Assembly (NCBI RefSeq): GCF_020181355.1
Contig: NZ_CP084004.1
Location: 1,178,001-1,242,000, forward strand
From: Collinsella aerofaciens
Lineage (GTDB): Bacteria; Actinomycetota; Coriobacteriia; Coriobacteriales; Coriobacteriaceae
Length of the DNA stretch: 64,000 nt
Direction: 5' to 3'
In this document: one piece after another, positions 1-11,203 of the stretch
Layout of the letters: every line of letters starts with the position of its first letter
How positions within the stretch are numbered: position 1 is the first letter of the stretch
Program-made: the position numbers and the translations under genes
Notes under the pieces: model-generated
The model's database searches: none
The model's input: the letters and a program-made list of their open reading frames with translations, nothing else
What the model was told of the DNA's origin: nothing

Positions 1-527
1 ACCTGCTGATCCTCGATTCCGACGGCATCCGCAGCGACCGCATCGATCAGATTGCCAAGTGGCTTGACGATCGCGGCGGCGTCCCCATGTTGGTGATCGT
101 CGACGACGAGGCGCTCGGCACCCTGCGCCTGCCGAATCACGCGCATGCCGACTTTGTATGCCCCACGGCGACGCCCAACGAACTCAAGGCTCGCGCACAG
201 CGCCTGATGGGCGAGGAGGAGACCGTCGCCGCCGATGTGCTCAACATCGATAACCTCGAGATTAACCTTGCCACCTACCAGGTGACGCTCGACGATGAGC
301 CCATCGACCTGACGCTGATGGAGTACTCGCTGCTGAGCTTTTTGGCGACGCACCCCAACCGCGCCTACAGCCGCGAAGTGCTGCTGCACCGCGTGTGGGG
401 CTTTGAGTACTGCGGCGGCACGCGCACCGTCGACGTGCACATTCGACGCATCCGTTCCAAGGTGGGCCCGCAGATCGCGGCACACATCACCACCGTCCGC
501 GGCGTGGGCTATCTGTTTAAGGACTAG
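1..527 (+). CDS. GlnR-like OmpR-family response regulator, 5' end outside window
   Basis: The reading frame is open from the first bases, so the N-terminus is missing. About 175 residues are visible. The first half is a receiver-like fold with weak phosphorylation-site features. The second half is a complete winged-helix DNA-binding domain, with LTLMEYSLLSFLATHPNR, then WGFEYCGGTRTVDVHIRRIR and a final TVRGVGYLF. The GGTRTVDVH stretch and the atypical receiver resemble actinobacterial GlnR, the nitrogen regulator (family recall, not a search). A type III glutamine synthetase lies at 57.8 kb and would be a plausible target, but no binding site was identified. The gene ends 3 bases before a family A hairpin that probably stops transcription. 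Confidence 0.8.
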   Translation, partial: LLILDSDGIRSDRIDQIAKWLDDRGGVPMLVIVDDEALGTLRLPNHAHADFVCPTATPNELKARAQRLMGEEETVAADVLNIDNLEINLATYQVTLDDEPIDLTLMEYSLLSFLATHPNRAYSREVLLHRVWGFEYCGGTRTVDVHIRRIRSKVGPQIAAHITTVRGVGYLFKD

Positions 528-530
528 ATT

Positions 531-564
531 TCCACCGCAAGGGGGACAGGCGCCTTTGCGGTGG
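531..564 (+). repeat. Family A hairpin, copy 1
   Basis: An inverted repeat with arms CCACCGCAA and TTTGCGGTGG around a GGGGGACAGG core, starting 3 bases after the response-regulator stop codon. The same core and arms recur at 16412, 16559, 17514 and 27862, always on the plus strand behind a plus-strand gene. It may act as a terminator or a REP-like element. Confidence 0.75.
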
Positions 565-682
565 TTTTGCCGCAGGTGCGGGTTCCTTTCGAGTTTGCAG
601 TAGAACTTAAGCCTTCCTAAAAGATTGCGTTCTCATACACGTGCACCCGCATATTGGGGTACAACTCATCGTGAACAATGAT

Positions 683-717
683 GGCCCGCCACGTGTTTGG
701 CGGGCCTTTGGTTATTT
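683..717 (+). terminator. Hairpin with T-rich tail just upstream of htrA
   Basis: The arms GGCCCGCCA and TTGGCGGGCC form a G+C-rich stem followed by TTTGGTTATTT. It ends about 20 bases before the htrA start and next to its ribosome binding site. It either ends an upstream short transcript or works as a leader attenuator of htrA. Confidence 0.6.
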
Positions 718-735
718 GACGAAAGGATTGCAGCT

Positions 736-2196
736 ATGAGCGAGAACGATTCCCAGCGTCCCCAGGATGCGGGCCACGCCGGCGAGACTCAGCAGCAACC
801 GCGCGTACAGGTGGAGTCGACGCCTGCCGACGGCAACATTCCCTACGTGCAGGCCTACGACACGCAGACCGGCAAGCCGCTGGGCGGCCAGCAGGTTGTA
901 AACAAGCACACGGTGGTCAAGACCAAAACCAAAAAGCTGCCGATCTTTATTACGGCACTCGCCGGCTGTGCCTGCGGCGCCCTGCTGGTCATTGCGCTCA
1001 TTATGAGCGGCACGCTCGATATCGGCGGCGGCAGGAACGCCGTGACGGCGGGTGCTTCGGGTTCATCGACGCAAAAGATCACCATCGACTCCGAGGACAC
1101 CACGCTGGCCGAGGCCGTCTCTGCCAAGGCCCTGCCCTCCGTCGTTTCCATCACCGCTACTTCGAGTGGCAGCCAGAATGGCTCGCTTTCGCAGTCTGCC
1201 GACGAGTCGGATAGTTCGGGCAGCGTCGGTTCGGGCGTTGTGCTCGATACCGAGGGCCACATCCTCACCAACAACCACGTGGTCGATGGTTACGACCAGT
1301 ACGTGGTGACCATGGACGACGGAACCACGTACGAGGCCGAGTTCGTGGGCAACGATGCTTCGAGCGACCTGGCCGTCATCAAGCTCAAGGATGCTGACGC
1401 CTCCAAGCTCACGCCGATTGAGATTGGTGATTCCTCCAAGCTCAACGTGGGCGAGTGGGTCATGGCGATCGGCTCGCCGTTCGGCAACGAGCAGTCTGTC
1501 TCCACGGGCATTGTGTCGGCGCTCTATCGCTCCACGGCCATGAGCTCTACCAACGGTAACACCATCTATGCCAACATGATCCAGACCGATGCCGCCATCA
1601 ACCCGGGCAACTCCGGCGGCGCGCTCGTCAACGACAATGGTGAGCTGGTGGGCATTAATTCGCTTATCGAGAGCTATTCGGGCTCCAGCTCGGGCGTGGG
1701 CTTTGCCATTCCGGTTAACTACGCCAAGAACATTGCCGACCAGATCATCGACGGTAAGACGCCGGTGCACCCGTACCTGGGCGCCACGCTTTCGAGCGTC
1801 AACGCGCTCAACGCCCGCACCAACAAGCTGAGCACCGATAGCGGCGCGTATGTGGCGAGCGTCGTTGAGGATGGCCCTGCTGCCAAGGCCGGCATCCAGG
1901 AGGGCGATGTCATTACCAAGCTGGGCGACGACGAGATTACGAGTGCCGATGGCCTGATCATCGCCCTGCGCAGCCACGAGGTGGGCGAGAAGGTCGAGAT
2001 CACGCTCATGCGCGGCAAGGAAGAGAAGAAGGTCACCGTCGAGCTGGGCTCCGATGAGGAGCTGCAGAACCAGCAGCAGGATGACAGCGCGACCGACACC
2101 GGCAACGGCGGTATTACCGACGAGCAGCTGCGCCAGTATCTGGAGGAGCTGTTGGGCCAGCAGGGCCAGGGTCAAGGCTACGGTCAGGGCTACTAG
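736..2196 (+). CDS. htrA: HtrA/DegP-like membrane-anchored serine protease
   Basis: A trypsin-like protease of 486 residues for envelope protein quality control. The Pro/Gln-rich N-terminus is cytoplasmic, one membrane helix spans about residues 68-90, and a Ser/Gly-rich linker leads to the protease domain outside the cell. The catalytic triad is visible as His181 in TNNHVVDG, Asp211 in SSDLAVIKL and Ser293 in NPGNSGGALV. One PDZ domain follows at about 350-450, and the tail is rich in Gln and Gly. The ATG at 736 was chosen because AAAGGA lies 8-14 bases upstream; the longer open frame to 697 would run through the terminator hairpin. It appears to be a single-gene unit with a terminator on each side. 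Confidence 0.95.
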   Translation: MSENDSQRPQDAGHAGETQQQPRVQVESTPADGNIPYVQAYDTQTGKPLGGQQVVNKHTVVKTKTKKLPIFITALAGCACGALLVIALIMSGTLDIGGGRNAVTAGASGSSTQKITIDSEDTTLAEAVSAKALPSVVSITATSSGSQNGSLSQSADESDSSGSVGSGVVLDTEGHILTNNHVVDGYDQYVVTMDDGTTYEAEFVGNDASSDLAVIKLKDADASKLTPIEIGDSSKLNVGEWVMAIGSPFGNEQSVSTGIVSALYRSTAMSSTNGNTIYANMIQTDAAINPGNSGGALVNDNGELVGINSLIESYSGSSSGVGFAIPVNYAKNIADQIIDGKTPVHPYLGATLSSVNALNARTNKLSTDSGAYVASVVEDGPAAKAGIQEGDVITKLGDDEITSADGLIIALRSHEVGEKVEITLMRGKEEKKVTVELGSDEELQNQQQDDSATDTGNGGITDEQLRQYLEELLGQQGQGQGYGQGY

Positions 2197-2222
2197 CGAG
2201 CCGTATCGCGTATATCGAGGCC

Positions 2223-2268
2223 AGAGGGGGCTGTCCCATCAACGTGGGGCAGTCCCCTCTTTTCTTAT
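2223..2268 (+). terminator. Rho-independent terminator of htrA
   Basis: A stem of AGAGGGGGCTGTCCC and GGGGCAGTCCCCTCT is followed by TTTTCTTATT, 27 bases after the htrA stop codon. Confidence 0.75.
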
Positions 2269-2413
2269 TGATCCGTTGGGGACGGAGGAAAATGGATCAT
2301 TTAGAGTTGATAAGAGCATGGTTTAATCGCGCAATCCATCCCGGTGCGTCGACTGCCGATTCGATGCGGTTCGAAAGGGTTATTCGGCGCCATGGTGACC
2401 GGTGGTACTCTAG

Positions 2414-4675
<2,262 letters not shown>

Positions 4676-4698
4676 CGCATCGATAACCAAATTGAAGA

Positions 4699-4736
4699 AC
4701 CGCCCGGAAGCACGATGCCTTCCGGGCGGATCTTAT
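4699..4736. terminator. Bidirectional terminator between ligA and merR
   Basis: The perfect stem CCGCCCGGAAG / CTTCCGGGCGG is followed by TCTTATTTGG on the plus strand. The convergent MerR gene stops at 4733, inside the distal end, so one hairpin can serve both genes. Confidence 0.8.
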
Positions 4737-5581
4737 TTGGACGGGGCAACCGGCACCGTGATCTGCGTCACGTAGGTTGCCGGATCATCGCTAATGATGT
4801 CGTCGATCAGGGCAATCTCGCGCGATGGACCGGCGGGTATCAGGTTATGTTTGCGCATATAGCCGAGCAGCTGCTTATAGCGCGGGCCCGCTTGCCCGTG
4901 CGCGCCGCGAAAGCTTATGGCCAGGCAGCGCGCGGTGGATCGCGTCTCGACGTCGCCCACGTAATCATCGGTGTCATCGAGTAGTAGAAAGACCTCGTCG
5001 TAGCCATCAAAGTCGCCGGCGGCGAGGCGCTCGGCGCTAATCCCAACGCCCAAGTTGCCCAGAAAGACAAAGGTCTCGTGCTGGCCCTTCTGCAGTTGAC
5101 GGATCTGCCACTCCAGCGCATAGGCGTCGGTAGGGTTGACGCGTTCGCGCAACACGGCGCAGCGAAGCTCGGGCGCATCGATTGTGCAAATGGTATCGAG
5201 CTCGATGTTCAAGGCATTGTGCAGCAGGGCAAGCCGGTTATCGATTTTGCGCGACACACGCTCTAGCTCACGTCGCTTGCGCTCGATGAGCTTTTGCTGC
5301 TGAGCCAGCTGCCGCTGCATAAGGTTCACGTCGCGCGTGGTCACAAACTCGCGGATTTGCGCGAGCGGTAAGTCGAGAACACGCAGGCGGCTGATGGTGT
5401 TGAGAGTGGAGAGCTGCCGCGATCCGTAGTAGCGGTACCCACTCGCCGGATCGATGTGCGCCGGGTCCAGCAAGCCCATCTGCTCGTAATGACGTAGCGT
5501 GCCTACGCTCAGGTTAAACAGGCGTGCCACCTCACCAATGCGGAGCAGGCCCTCGGTATGTTCGGTTGGCATGTCGGTCAC
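4733..5581 (-). CDS. MerR-family regulator with GyrI-like effector domain
   Basis: A 282-residue regulator of the BmrR/BltR type (family inference). The N-terminal winged helix at about 14-80 reads IGEVARLFNLSVGTLRHYEQMGLL and contains the GYRYYG wing. A dimerising coiled coil covers about 85-125. The remaining part is an effector-binding domain of the GyrI-like kind, expected to bind a drug-like ligand. The start is GTG at 5581, 7 bases from AAAGGAG; ATG at 5572 is possible but too far from that site. It lies 77 bases downstream of the MATE exporter on the same strand, so the two are probably co-transcribed and the regulator controls the exporter promoter near 7059. Confidence 0.85.
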   Translation of the reverse strand: MTDMPTEHTEGLLRIGEVARLFNLSVGTLRHYEQMGLLDPAHIDPASGYRYYGSRQLSTLNTISRLRVLDLPLAQIREFVTTRDVNLMQRQLAQQQKLIERKRRELERVSRKIDNRLALLHNALNIELDTICTIDAPELRCAVLRERVNPTDAYALEWQIRQLQKGQHETFVFLGNLGVGISAERLAAGDFDGYDEVFLLLDDTDDYVGDVETRSTARCLAISFRGAHGQAGPRYKQLLGYMRKHNLIPAGPSREIALIDDIISDDPATYVTQITVPVAPSK

Positions 5582-5658
5582 AGGACCGCTCCTTTCAATG
5601 GGCGGGGAAGGGGCGCCGAGGTCGTGCGGCGCGGCCGTCGTATGACACAAACGATCCG

Positions 5659-7005
5659 CTACGCTACCAACTTGTCAAAAGCTCCGCGCCGGTTAAGCAC
5701 GGTAAACGCGACAACACAGATGACTGCCGACAAAATCGATCCGCACGGCGAAGCGATGCCCATGGGAAACAGCGTGTCGGAATAGGCGTTCGACAGCAGC
5801 CACGCGCCGGGTACGCGAATGAGCGCCACGGCCAGCACGTTGTGCGCAAAGCCGATGTAGCTCTTGCCGTATGCAGCGAAAAAGCCGCTAAAGCAAATGT
5901 GGATGCCGGCAAAGATTGCGTCGAAAATATAACTGTGCATATAGCCGGTACCGGCCGCGACCACCGCGGGGTCCTTGGCAAAAAAGCCGATAAACGCCGG
6001 CGCCACCAGCCACATCAGCATCGTGATCAGACAGCCGTACACCACCGAGATCGTCATGGCATCCTTGAGTACCTGACGCGCACGACCGCCCTTTCCTGCA
6101 CCGGCGTTTTGCGCCGTGAGCGCGCTGACGGTGGCGCCCATGGAACTCGGAACAATGAACAAAAAGCTGATCATCTTCTCGACCAGGCCTACGGCGGCGG
6201 CGTCGACGAGCCCTCGGTGGTTGGCGATGACGGTGATAAACATAAACGCCACCTGGATGCAGCCGTCCTGTACAGCCACAGGCACGCCGATCTTAAGAAT
6301 GCTGCCGAGCACCTCGGGCTGGGGGCGCAGGTCGCTGCGCTTAACGTGGATGTTCGTGCGGCGGCTCTTGAGCCACACGAGCGCGAGGGCAACGCTGGCC
6401 GTCTGGGCGGTCACTGTGCCGAGCGCCGCGCCCACGGGGCCGAGCCCCATGTGGCCGATAAATAGAAAGTCGAGCGCGATGTTGATGATGCATGCCACGC
6501 CAATCACGTACATAGGCGAGCGCGAATCGCCCAGCCCGCGAAAGATGGCCGAGAGAATGTTGTATGCGGCGATAAACGGAATGCCGACAAAGCAGATACG
6601 CAGGTAGGCGGCGGTGCCTTCGACCGCCTCGGGCGGCGTGCCAATGAGCGCCACAACCTGCGGGCAAAGTGCAAACAAGATGACGGCCAGTACTACCGAG
6701 ACGCCCATAAACAGCGTGATGGTATTGCCGATGGCGGTCTCGGCGCGGTCGAAGCGGCGCGAGCCCACGGCGTGGCCGACGATGACCGTCGTTCCCATGG
6801 CCAGGCCCACGAGCGTCACGGTAATGATATAGAGCGTCTGCGCGCCATTGCCCACAGCGGTGATGCCGGCGGCGCCGCTAAACTGCCCCATCATATACAG
6901 GTCGGCCATGCCGTAGAGCATCTGCAAAAAGTACGAGAGCATATAGGGCAGGGCAAAGACCGCGATGGTCTTAAGGACATTGCCGCGTGTGAGGTCGTGT
7001 TCCAT
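5659..7005 (-). CDS. MATE-family multidrug/Na+ (or H+) antiporter
   Basis: A polytopic exporter of 448 residues, the usual MATE length, with about twelve predicted membrane helices in two halves. The N-terminal half begins with a typical PYMLSYFLQMLYGMADLYMMG segment. The sequence VGHAVGSRRFDRAE resembles the conserved cytoplasmic loop of the family. The ATG at 7005 (MEHDLTRGN) gives a normal N-terminus, although its ribosome binding site is weak. The frame stays open to 7143, but that extension would cross the MerR-type operator. It exports an unknown cationic drug or metabolite and is probably induced through the MerR protein encoded behind it. Confidence 0.88.
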   Translation of the reverse strand: MEHDLTRGNVLKTIAVFALPYMLSYFLQMLYGMADLYMMGQFSGAAGITAVGNGAQTLYIITVTLVGLAMGTTVIVGHAVGSRRFDRAETAIGNTITLFMGVSVVLAVILFALCPQVVALIGTPPEAVEGTAAYLRICFVGIPFIAAYNILSAIFRGLGDSRSPMYVIGVACIINIALDFLFIGHMGLGPVGAALGTVTAQTASVALALVWLKSRRTNIHVKRSDLRPQPEVLGSILKIGVPVAVQDGCIQVAFMFITVIANHRGLVDAAAVGLVEKMISFLFIVPSSMGATVSALTAQNAGAGKGGRARQVLKDAMTISVVYGCLITMLMWLVAPAFIGFFAKDPAVVAAGTGYMHSYIFDAIFAGIHICFSGFFAAYGKSYIGFAHNVLAVALIRVPGAWLLSNAYSDTLFPMGIASPCGSILSAVICVVAFTVLNRRGAFDKLVA

Positions 7006-7054
7006 GAGCGGGGGCACTTTCTGGCTGGGTTTGTTTATGTACCAGTGTAGTGAA

Positions 7055-7080
7055 AACCCTACAACGATTGTAGAGTCAAG
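7055..7080 (-). promoter_or_regulatory. MerR-type operator/promoter for MATE-merR
   Basis: On the minus strand TTGACT is followed directly by the dyad CTACAATCGTTGTAG (plus-strand 7059-7073, arms CTACAA/TTGTAG). A weak -10 (TTCACT) lies 19 bases after the -35. A dyad inside a 19-bp spacer is the hallmark of MerR-activated promoters (established knowledge); assignment to this regulator is inference. Confidence 0.65.
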
Positions 7081-7198
7081 GTTTGTGTTGGGTGCCGGGC
7101 GAAAAAAGTCACGCGCACCATTATTCCGAGTGAATATGGACACACGTCACGAGAACTCGCCGCCGGCGTTAACCTTGCAGAAAACGATTTCGGAATAC

Positions 7199-7228
7199 TT
7201 GACACCATTATTCGGCGCGCAATAATAC
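7199..7228 (+). promoter_or_regulatory. Sigma-70-type promoter for the ABC exporter operon
   Basis: TTGACA at 7199-7204 and TAATAC at 7223-7228 are separated by 18 bases, about 40 bases before the first ABC gene. It is one of the clearest promoters in the window. Confidence 0.65.
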
Positions 7229-7267
7229 GTGCGTTTGCGAACAACGTTTGATGGGGGTTGAACCTGC

Positions 7268-9097
7268 GTGCGCAATCTCAAAATACTGTTTTCTTATCTA
7301 GGGGCATACCGTCGCGATGCCATTCTCGGCGTGTTCTTTGTGTCGGTCGAGACGGTGCTCGAGCTGTTTATCCCGGTCATCATGGCCAACATCATCGATG
7401 TGGGCGTGCCTGCGGGTGATATCAACTACATGCTGCTGCAGGGCGCGTACATGTTGGTGTGCGCTGCGCTTTCGCTGGTACTGGGCTTGGGTTATGCACA
7501 CACGTCCGCCCGCGTTGCCTCGGGCCTAGGCGCTAACCTGCGCGAGGCCGAGTACAAAAAGATTCAGACGCTCGCTTTTGGTAACCTGGACAACTACGAC
7601 GCCAGCTCGCTCGTCACTCGCATGACCACGGACATCACCGTTATCCAAAATGCTGTGAGCAACGGCTTTCGCCCTACGGTGCGCGGCCCGGTGACGCTTA
7701 TCGTCGGCCTTATCTACGCGCTGATGCTGTCGCGCCCGCTCGCCACCGTCTTTGCGATCATCTTGCCCGTGCTGGCAATCGTGCTGGGTGTCATCACCTA
7801 TCGCGTCAGTCCGCTCTACCGCCAACTCCAGACCTCGATGGACCACCTTAACGGCGTGGTGCAAGAGGACCTTACCGCCGTGCGCGCAGTGAAGGCTTAC
7901 GTGCGCGCCGAGCACGAGTGCGACAAGTTTGACACCGTCAATACCGAGCTCGCCGGCACGGCGACCAAGACCTTCGGCACCGCCGTGCTCAACCTGCCGG
8001 TGTTTCAGCTGTCGATGTACGTGGCTGCGCTCTCCATCCTGTGGATTGGCGGCCGCATGATTCTCGCCGGCAAGCTGGGCGTGGGCTCTCTCACGGGCTT
8101 TATGAGCTACGTGCTGCTGATCATGAACTCGCTCATGATGATTTCCAACGTGTTTTTGCTGCTCACGCGCGCTCTCACGAGTGTGGGCCGTATCGCAGGG
8201 GTGCTCGATGAGGAGCCCTTTATCGCCAACCCTGCGGGAGACCTCGCGACTGCGGCGCCAGCGGACGGCAGTGTCGAGTTTCGCGACGTTTCCTTTAAAT
8301 ACCGCGCGGATGCAGCCGAGGATGTGCTCGAGCATATCGACCTTCGCGTCGAGAGCGGCTCGACGGTGGGCATCCTCGGCGGCACGGGCTCGGGTAAGAG
8401 CTCGCTTGTGCAGCTGATTGCGCGTCTGTACGACGCCACCGAGGGCGTCGTACTTGTGGGCGGACACGACGTGCGCGACTACGACCTGGTCGCCTTGCGG
8501 GACGCCGTGGGCATTGTGCTGCAAAAGAACGTGTTGTTCGCGGGCACCGTGCGCGAGAACCTGCAGTGGGGCAATCCGCAGGCGTCGGACGATGAGCTCC
8601 TCGCGGCTTGCCGCGCAGCGTGCGTGGACGAGTTCCTTGATCGCATCGGCGGGCTGGACGGCGAGTTGGGCCAAGGCGGCGCCGGTGTCTCGGGTGGTCA
8701 GAAGCAACGTCTGTGCATCGCGCGCACGCTGCTCAAGCATCCGCGCGTGCTCATTTTTGATGACTCCACCAGCGCGGTCGATATGGCGACCGACGCTAAG
8801 ATTCGCGAGCACATCGCTCGGATCCCCGATACGACCGTGCTCATCATCGCCCAGCGCATCGCGAGCGTTATGGATGCCGATCGCATTGTGGTGCTGGACG
8901 ACGGTCGTGTCCACGGCGTGGGCACGCACGAGGAACTGCTAGCGGGCGACAACATCTACCAGGAGATTTACGCCTCGCAGATGGAGTTTGCGGGGAACGT
9001 AGACGCCGGCGACGGCAGCGACGATGGCTGCGCGAATAATCCGTTTTCCTCCGTCCCCAGCAGATTACCCTTGGAAGGGGGCGAGCGCCATGCCTAA
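7268..9097 (+). CDS. ABC exporter half-transporter with degenerate ATP site
   Basis: A type I ABC exporter half of 609 residues: six membrane helices (about 15-300) followed by a nucleotide-binding domain. Walker A is GGTGSGKSS at about 371-379, the signature is VSGGQKQR at about 474, and Walker B is VLIFDDSTSAVD at about 494. The second acidic residue of Walker B is Asp where the catalytic Glu is expected. That is typical of the degenerate partner in heterodimeric exporters (TM287/288 or LmrCD-like, family knowledge). The start is GTG at 7268 behind a GGGGGTTG site. The reading frame overlaps the next ABC gene by 8 bases, which supports translational coupling and a heterodimer. The substrate is unknown. 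Confidence 0.92.
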   Translation: MRNLKILFSYLGAYRRDAILGVFFVSVETVLELFIPVIMANIIDVGVPAGDINYMLLQGAYMLVCAALSLVLGLGYAHTSARVASGLGANLREAEYKKIQTLAFGNLDNYDASSLVTRMTTDITVIQNAVSNGFRPTVRGPVTLIVGLIYALMLSRPLATVFAIILPVLAIVLGVITYRVSPLYRQLQTSMDHLNGVVQEDLTAVRAVKAYVRAEHECDKFDTVNTELAGTATKTFGTAVLNLPVFQLSMYVAALSILWIGGRMILAGKLGVGSLTGFMSYVLLIMNSLMMISNVFLLLTRALTSVGRIAGVLDEEPFIANPAGDLATAAPADGSVEFRDVSFKYRADAAEDVLEHIDLRVESGSTVGILGGTGSGKSSLVQLIARLYDATEGVVLVGGHDVRDYDLVALRDAVGIVLQKNVLFAGTVRENLQWGNPQASDDELLAACRAACVDEFLDRIGGLDGELGQGGAGVSGGQKQRLCIARTLLKHPRVLIFDDSTSAVDMATDAKIREHIARIPDTTVLIIAQRIASVMDADRIVVLDDGRVHGVGTHEELLAGDNIYQEIYASQMEFAGNVDAGDGSDDGCANNPFSSVPSRLPLEGGERHA

Positions 9098-10988
9098 GAC
9101 CGCAGCCCAAGCGCGCCCGGCCGACCTCAAGCGCACTGTGCGCCGTTTGCTCTCTTACATGGGCCATGCCAAGTTCTCGCTGCTGGCGGTGGGTATGCTT
9201 GCCTCCGTCGCGGCCATCGCGAGCCTCGCCGGCACCTACATGGTGCGCCCCATCGTCAACGGCCTGGCCACGGGCGGTGAGGAGCTGCTCGCCAAGCAGG
9301 TCATCGTAACGGCGATCATCTACGCCGCGGGCGTGCTCTCGGCCCTAGGCTACTCGCAGATCATGGTGCGCGCGGCCCAACGCGTGGTGTCCGACATCCG
9401 TCGCGACCTGTTCGCGCACATTCAGACGCTGCCGCTCAGCTATTTCGACAGTACGCGCTCGGGCGACATCATGAGCTTTTTCACCAACGACGTCGACACC
9501 GTCTCCGAGGCGCTCAACAACAGCTTTGCCAACGTGATTCAGGCCGCCATTCAGGTTGTGGGCACTACGGCTATGCTCATCATCCTTAACTGGCAGCTCA
9601 CGATTATCACGCTCGTGTGCGATGCGGCCATTGTGCTGTATGCGCGCTACTCGGGCGCGCGTTCTAAGCGTTTCTTTGCCGCCCAGCAGGCATCGCTTGG
9701 CGACCTGGACGGATATATCGAAGAGATGGTCTCGGGCCAAAAGGTCATCAAGGTCTTTAATCACGAACAGGCCAACGTGGCTGGTTTTGACGTGCGCAAC
9801 CAAGAACTGCGCCGCACCGGCACCGCCGCCGTGAGCTATGCCAACTCCATGGTGCCCATGACCGTCGTGATTGGCTACGTCAATTATGCCATCGTTGCCG
9901 TGGCGGGCGGCATGCTCTGCATCAAGGGACTCGCCGACGTAGGTGCGCTCGCAAGCTACCTGGTCTTTGTGCGTCAGGCTGCCATGCCCATCAACCAGTT
10001 TACGCAGCTCGGCAACTTCTTGCTCAACGCGTTGGCCGGTGCCGAGCGCCTGTTTGCGGCTATGGACCTTAAGCCCGAGGTGGACGAGGGCTGCGTGGAG
10101 CTGGTGCAGACGGGCGACGCCGCGTGGGCGTGGAAGATTCCCGAGGGCCAGGGCGTGGGCGCGTACGGGCACCTGCATGATGTGGCTGCCGTTGATGAGT
10201 CGGGCCGTGCGGTGGCTGCCGACGGCACCGAGCTCACGTGCGGCTTGGTCCCACTTGCCGGCGACGTGCGCTTCCATGCCGTGGACTTTTCCTACGTGCC
10301 AGGCACCCGTGTGCTCACGGATCTCAACCTGTTTGCCAAGCCGGGCCAAAAGATCGCCTTTGTGGGCTCCACAGGCGCAGGTAAGACGACCATCACCAAC
10401 CTCATCAACCGCTTCTACGAGGTCGATGACGGCGAGATCACGTACGACGGCATTGACGTCAAGCACATTGCCAAGGCCAGCCTGCGCGGATCGCTCGGCA
10501 TTGTGCTGCAGGACACGCACCTGTTTAGCGGCACCATTGCGCAGAACATCCGCTTTGGCAAGCTCGACGCGACCGACGAGGAGGTGCGCGCCGCTGCCGA
10601 GGCCGCCTGCGCCGACTCGTTTATCCGCCGCCTGCCGCAGGGCTATGACACGCTCGTGACCGCGGACGGTGCCAACCTGTCGCAGGGTCAGCGTCAGCTG
10701 CTCGCCATCGCGCGCGTGGCCGTCGCCGACCCGCCGGTGCTCATCCTGGACGAGGCCACGAGCTCTATCGACACGCGCACCGAAAAGCTCATCGAGCGCG
10801 GCATGGACCGCATCATGCGTGGCCGCACCACGTTTATGATCGCGCACCGCCTGTCCACCGTCCGCGACGCCGACGCCATCATGGTCCTCGAACACGGCCG
10901 CATCATCGAGCGCGGCACGCACGAAGAGCTGCTCGCCCAGCACGGTGAGTACTGGCAGCTGGCGCATGGCTTAAAAGAGTTGGATTAA
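9090..10988 (+). CDS. ABC exporter half-transporter, catalytically complete partner
   Basis: The second half of the exporter, 632 residues. Six membrane helices are followed by an NBD with Walker A GSTGAGKTT (about 426-434), signature LSQGQRQ (about 530) and canonical Walker B LILDEATSSID, with the catalytic Glu present. The ATG at 9090 has GGAAGGGGG upstream and lies inside the end of the previous gene. Between the membrane domain and the NBD (about residues 345-410) there is an extra segment of roughly 60 residues, with no recognisable motif, that most exporters lack. The pair probably exports a drug, lipid or peptide; nothing nearby names the substrate. Confidence 0.92.
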   Translation: MPKTAAQARPADLKRTVRRLLSYMGHAKFSLLAVGMLASVAAIASLAGTYMVRPIVNGLATGGEELLAKQVIVTAIIYAAGVLSALGYSQIMVRAAQRVVSDIRRDLFAHIQTLPLSYFDSTRSGDIMSFFTNDVDTVSEALNNSFANVIQAAIQVVGTTAMLIILNWQLTIITLVCDAAIVLYARYSGARSKRFFAAQQASLGDLDGYIEEMVSGQKVIKVFNHEQANVAGFDVRNQELRRTGTAAVSYANSMVPMTVVIGYVNYAIVAVAGGMLCIKGLADVGALASYLVFVRQAAMPINQFTQLGNFLLNALAGAERLFAAMDLKPEVDEGCVELVQTGDAAWAWKIPEGQGVGAYGHLHDVAAVDESGRAVAADGTELTCGLVPLAGDVRFHAVDFSYVPGTRVLTDLNLFAKPGQKIAFVGSTGAGKTTITNLINRFYEVDDGEITYDGIDVKHIAKASLRGSLGIVLQDTHLFSGTIAQNIRFGKLDATDEEVRAAAEAACADSFIRRLPQGYDTLVTADGANLSQGQRQLLAIARVAVADPPVLILDEATSSIDTRTEKLIERGMDRIMRGRTTFMIAHRLSTVRDADAIMVLEHGRIIERGTHEELLAQHGEYWQLAHGLKELD

Positions 10989-11037
10989 CCCGTTCGAGCA
11001 CGATGCTTTGGCCCCTCTATGCTCCTCACCTCGCCTC

Positions 11038-11102
11038 AAACCATCACAACATTCGAAGTTTTTTGCCAAAAACGGGAAAAGCATCGAATGTTGTGATGGT
11101 TT
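11038..11102. repeat. Family B hairpin, copy 1
   Basis: Perfect 19-bp arms (AAACCATCACAACATTCGA and its complement) enclose a 27-base loop containing TTTTTTGCCAAAAACGGG. The copy at 13794 has an almost identical loop. A run of T follows, so it may end the ABC operon transcript. Confidence 0.85.
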
Positions 11103-11203
11103 TTCTACCACTCGATCGGGTGGAATCGCTTTCTTGCGCACGAAGGTGTGCGGACCCGTGGGCAGGGGAATAAGGTTGGTTATCTGACTCCATTGGAGGG
11201 CTC

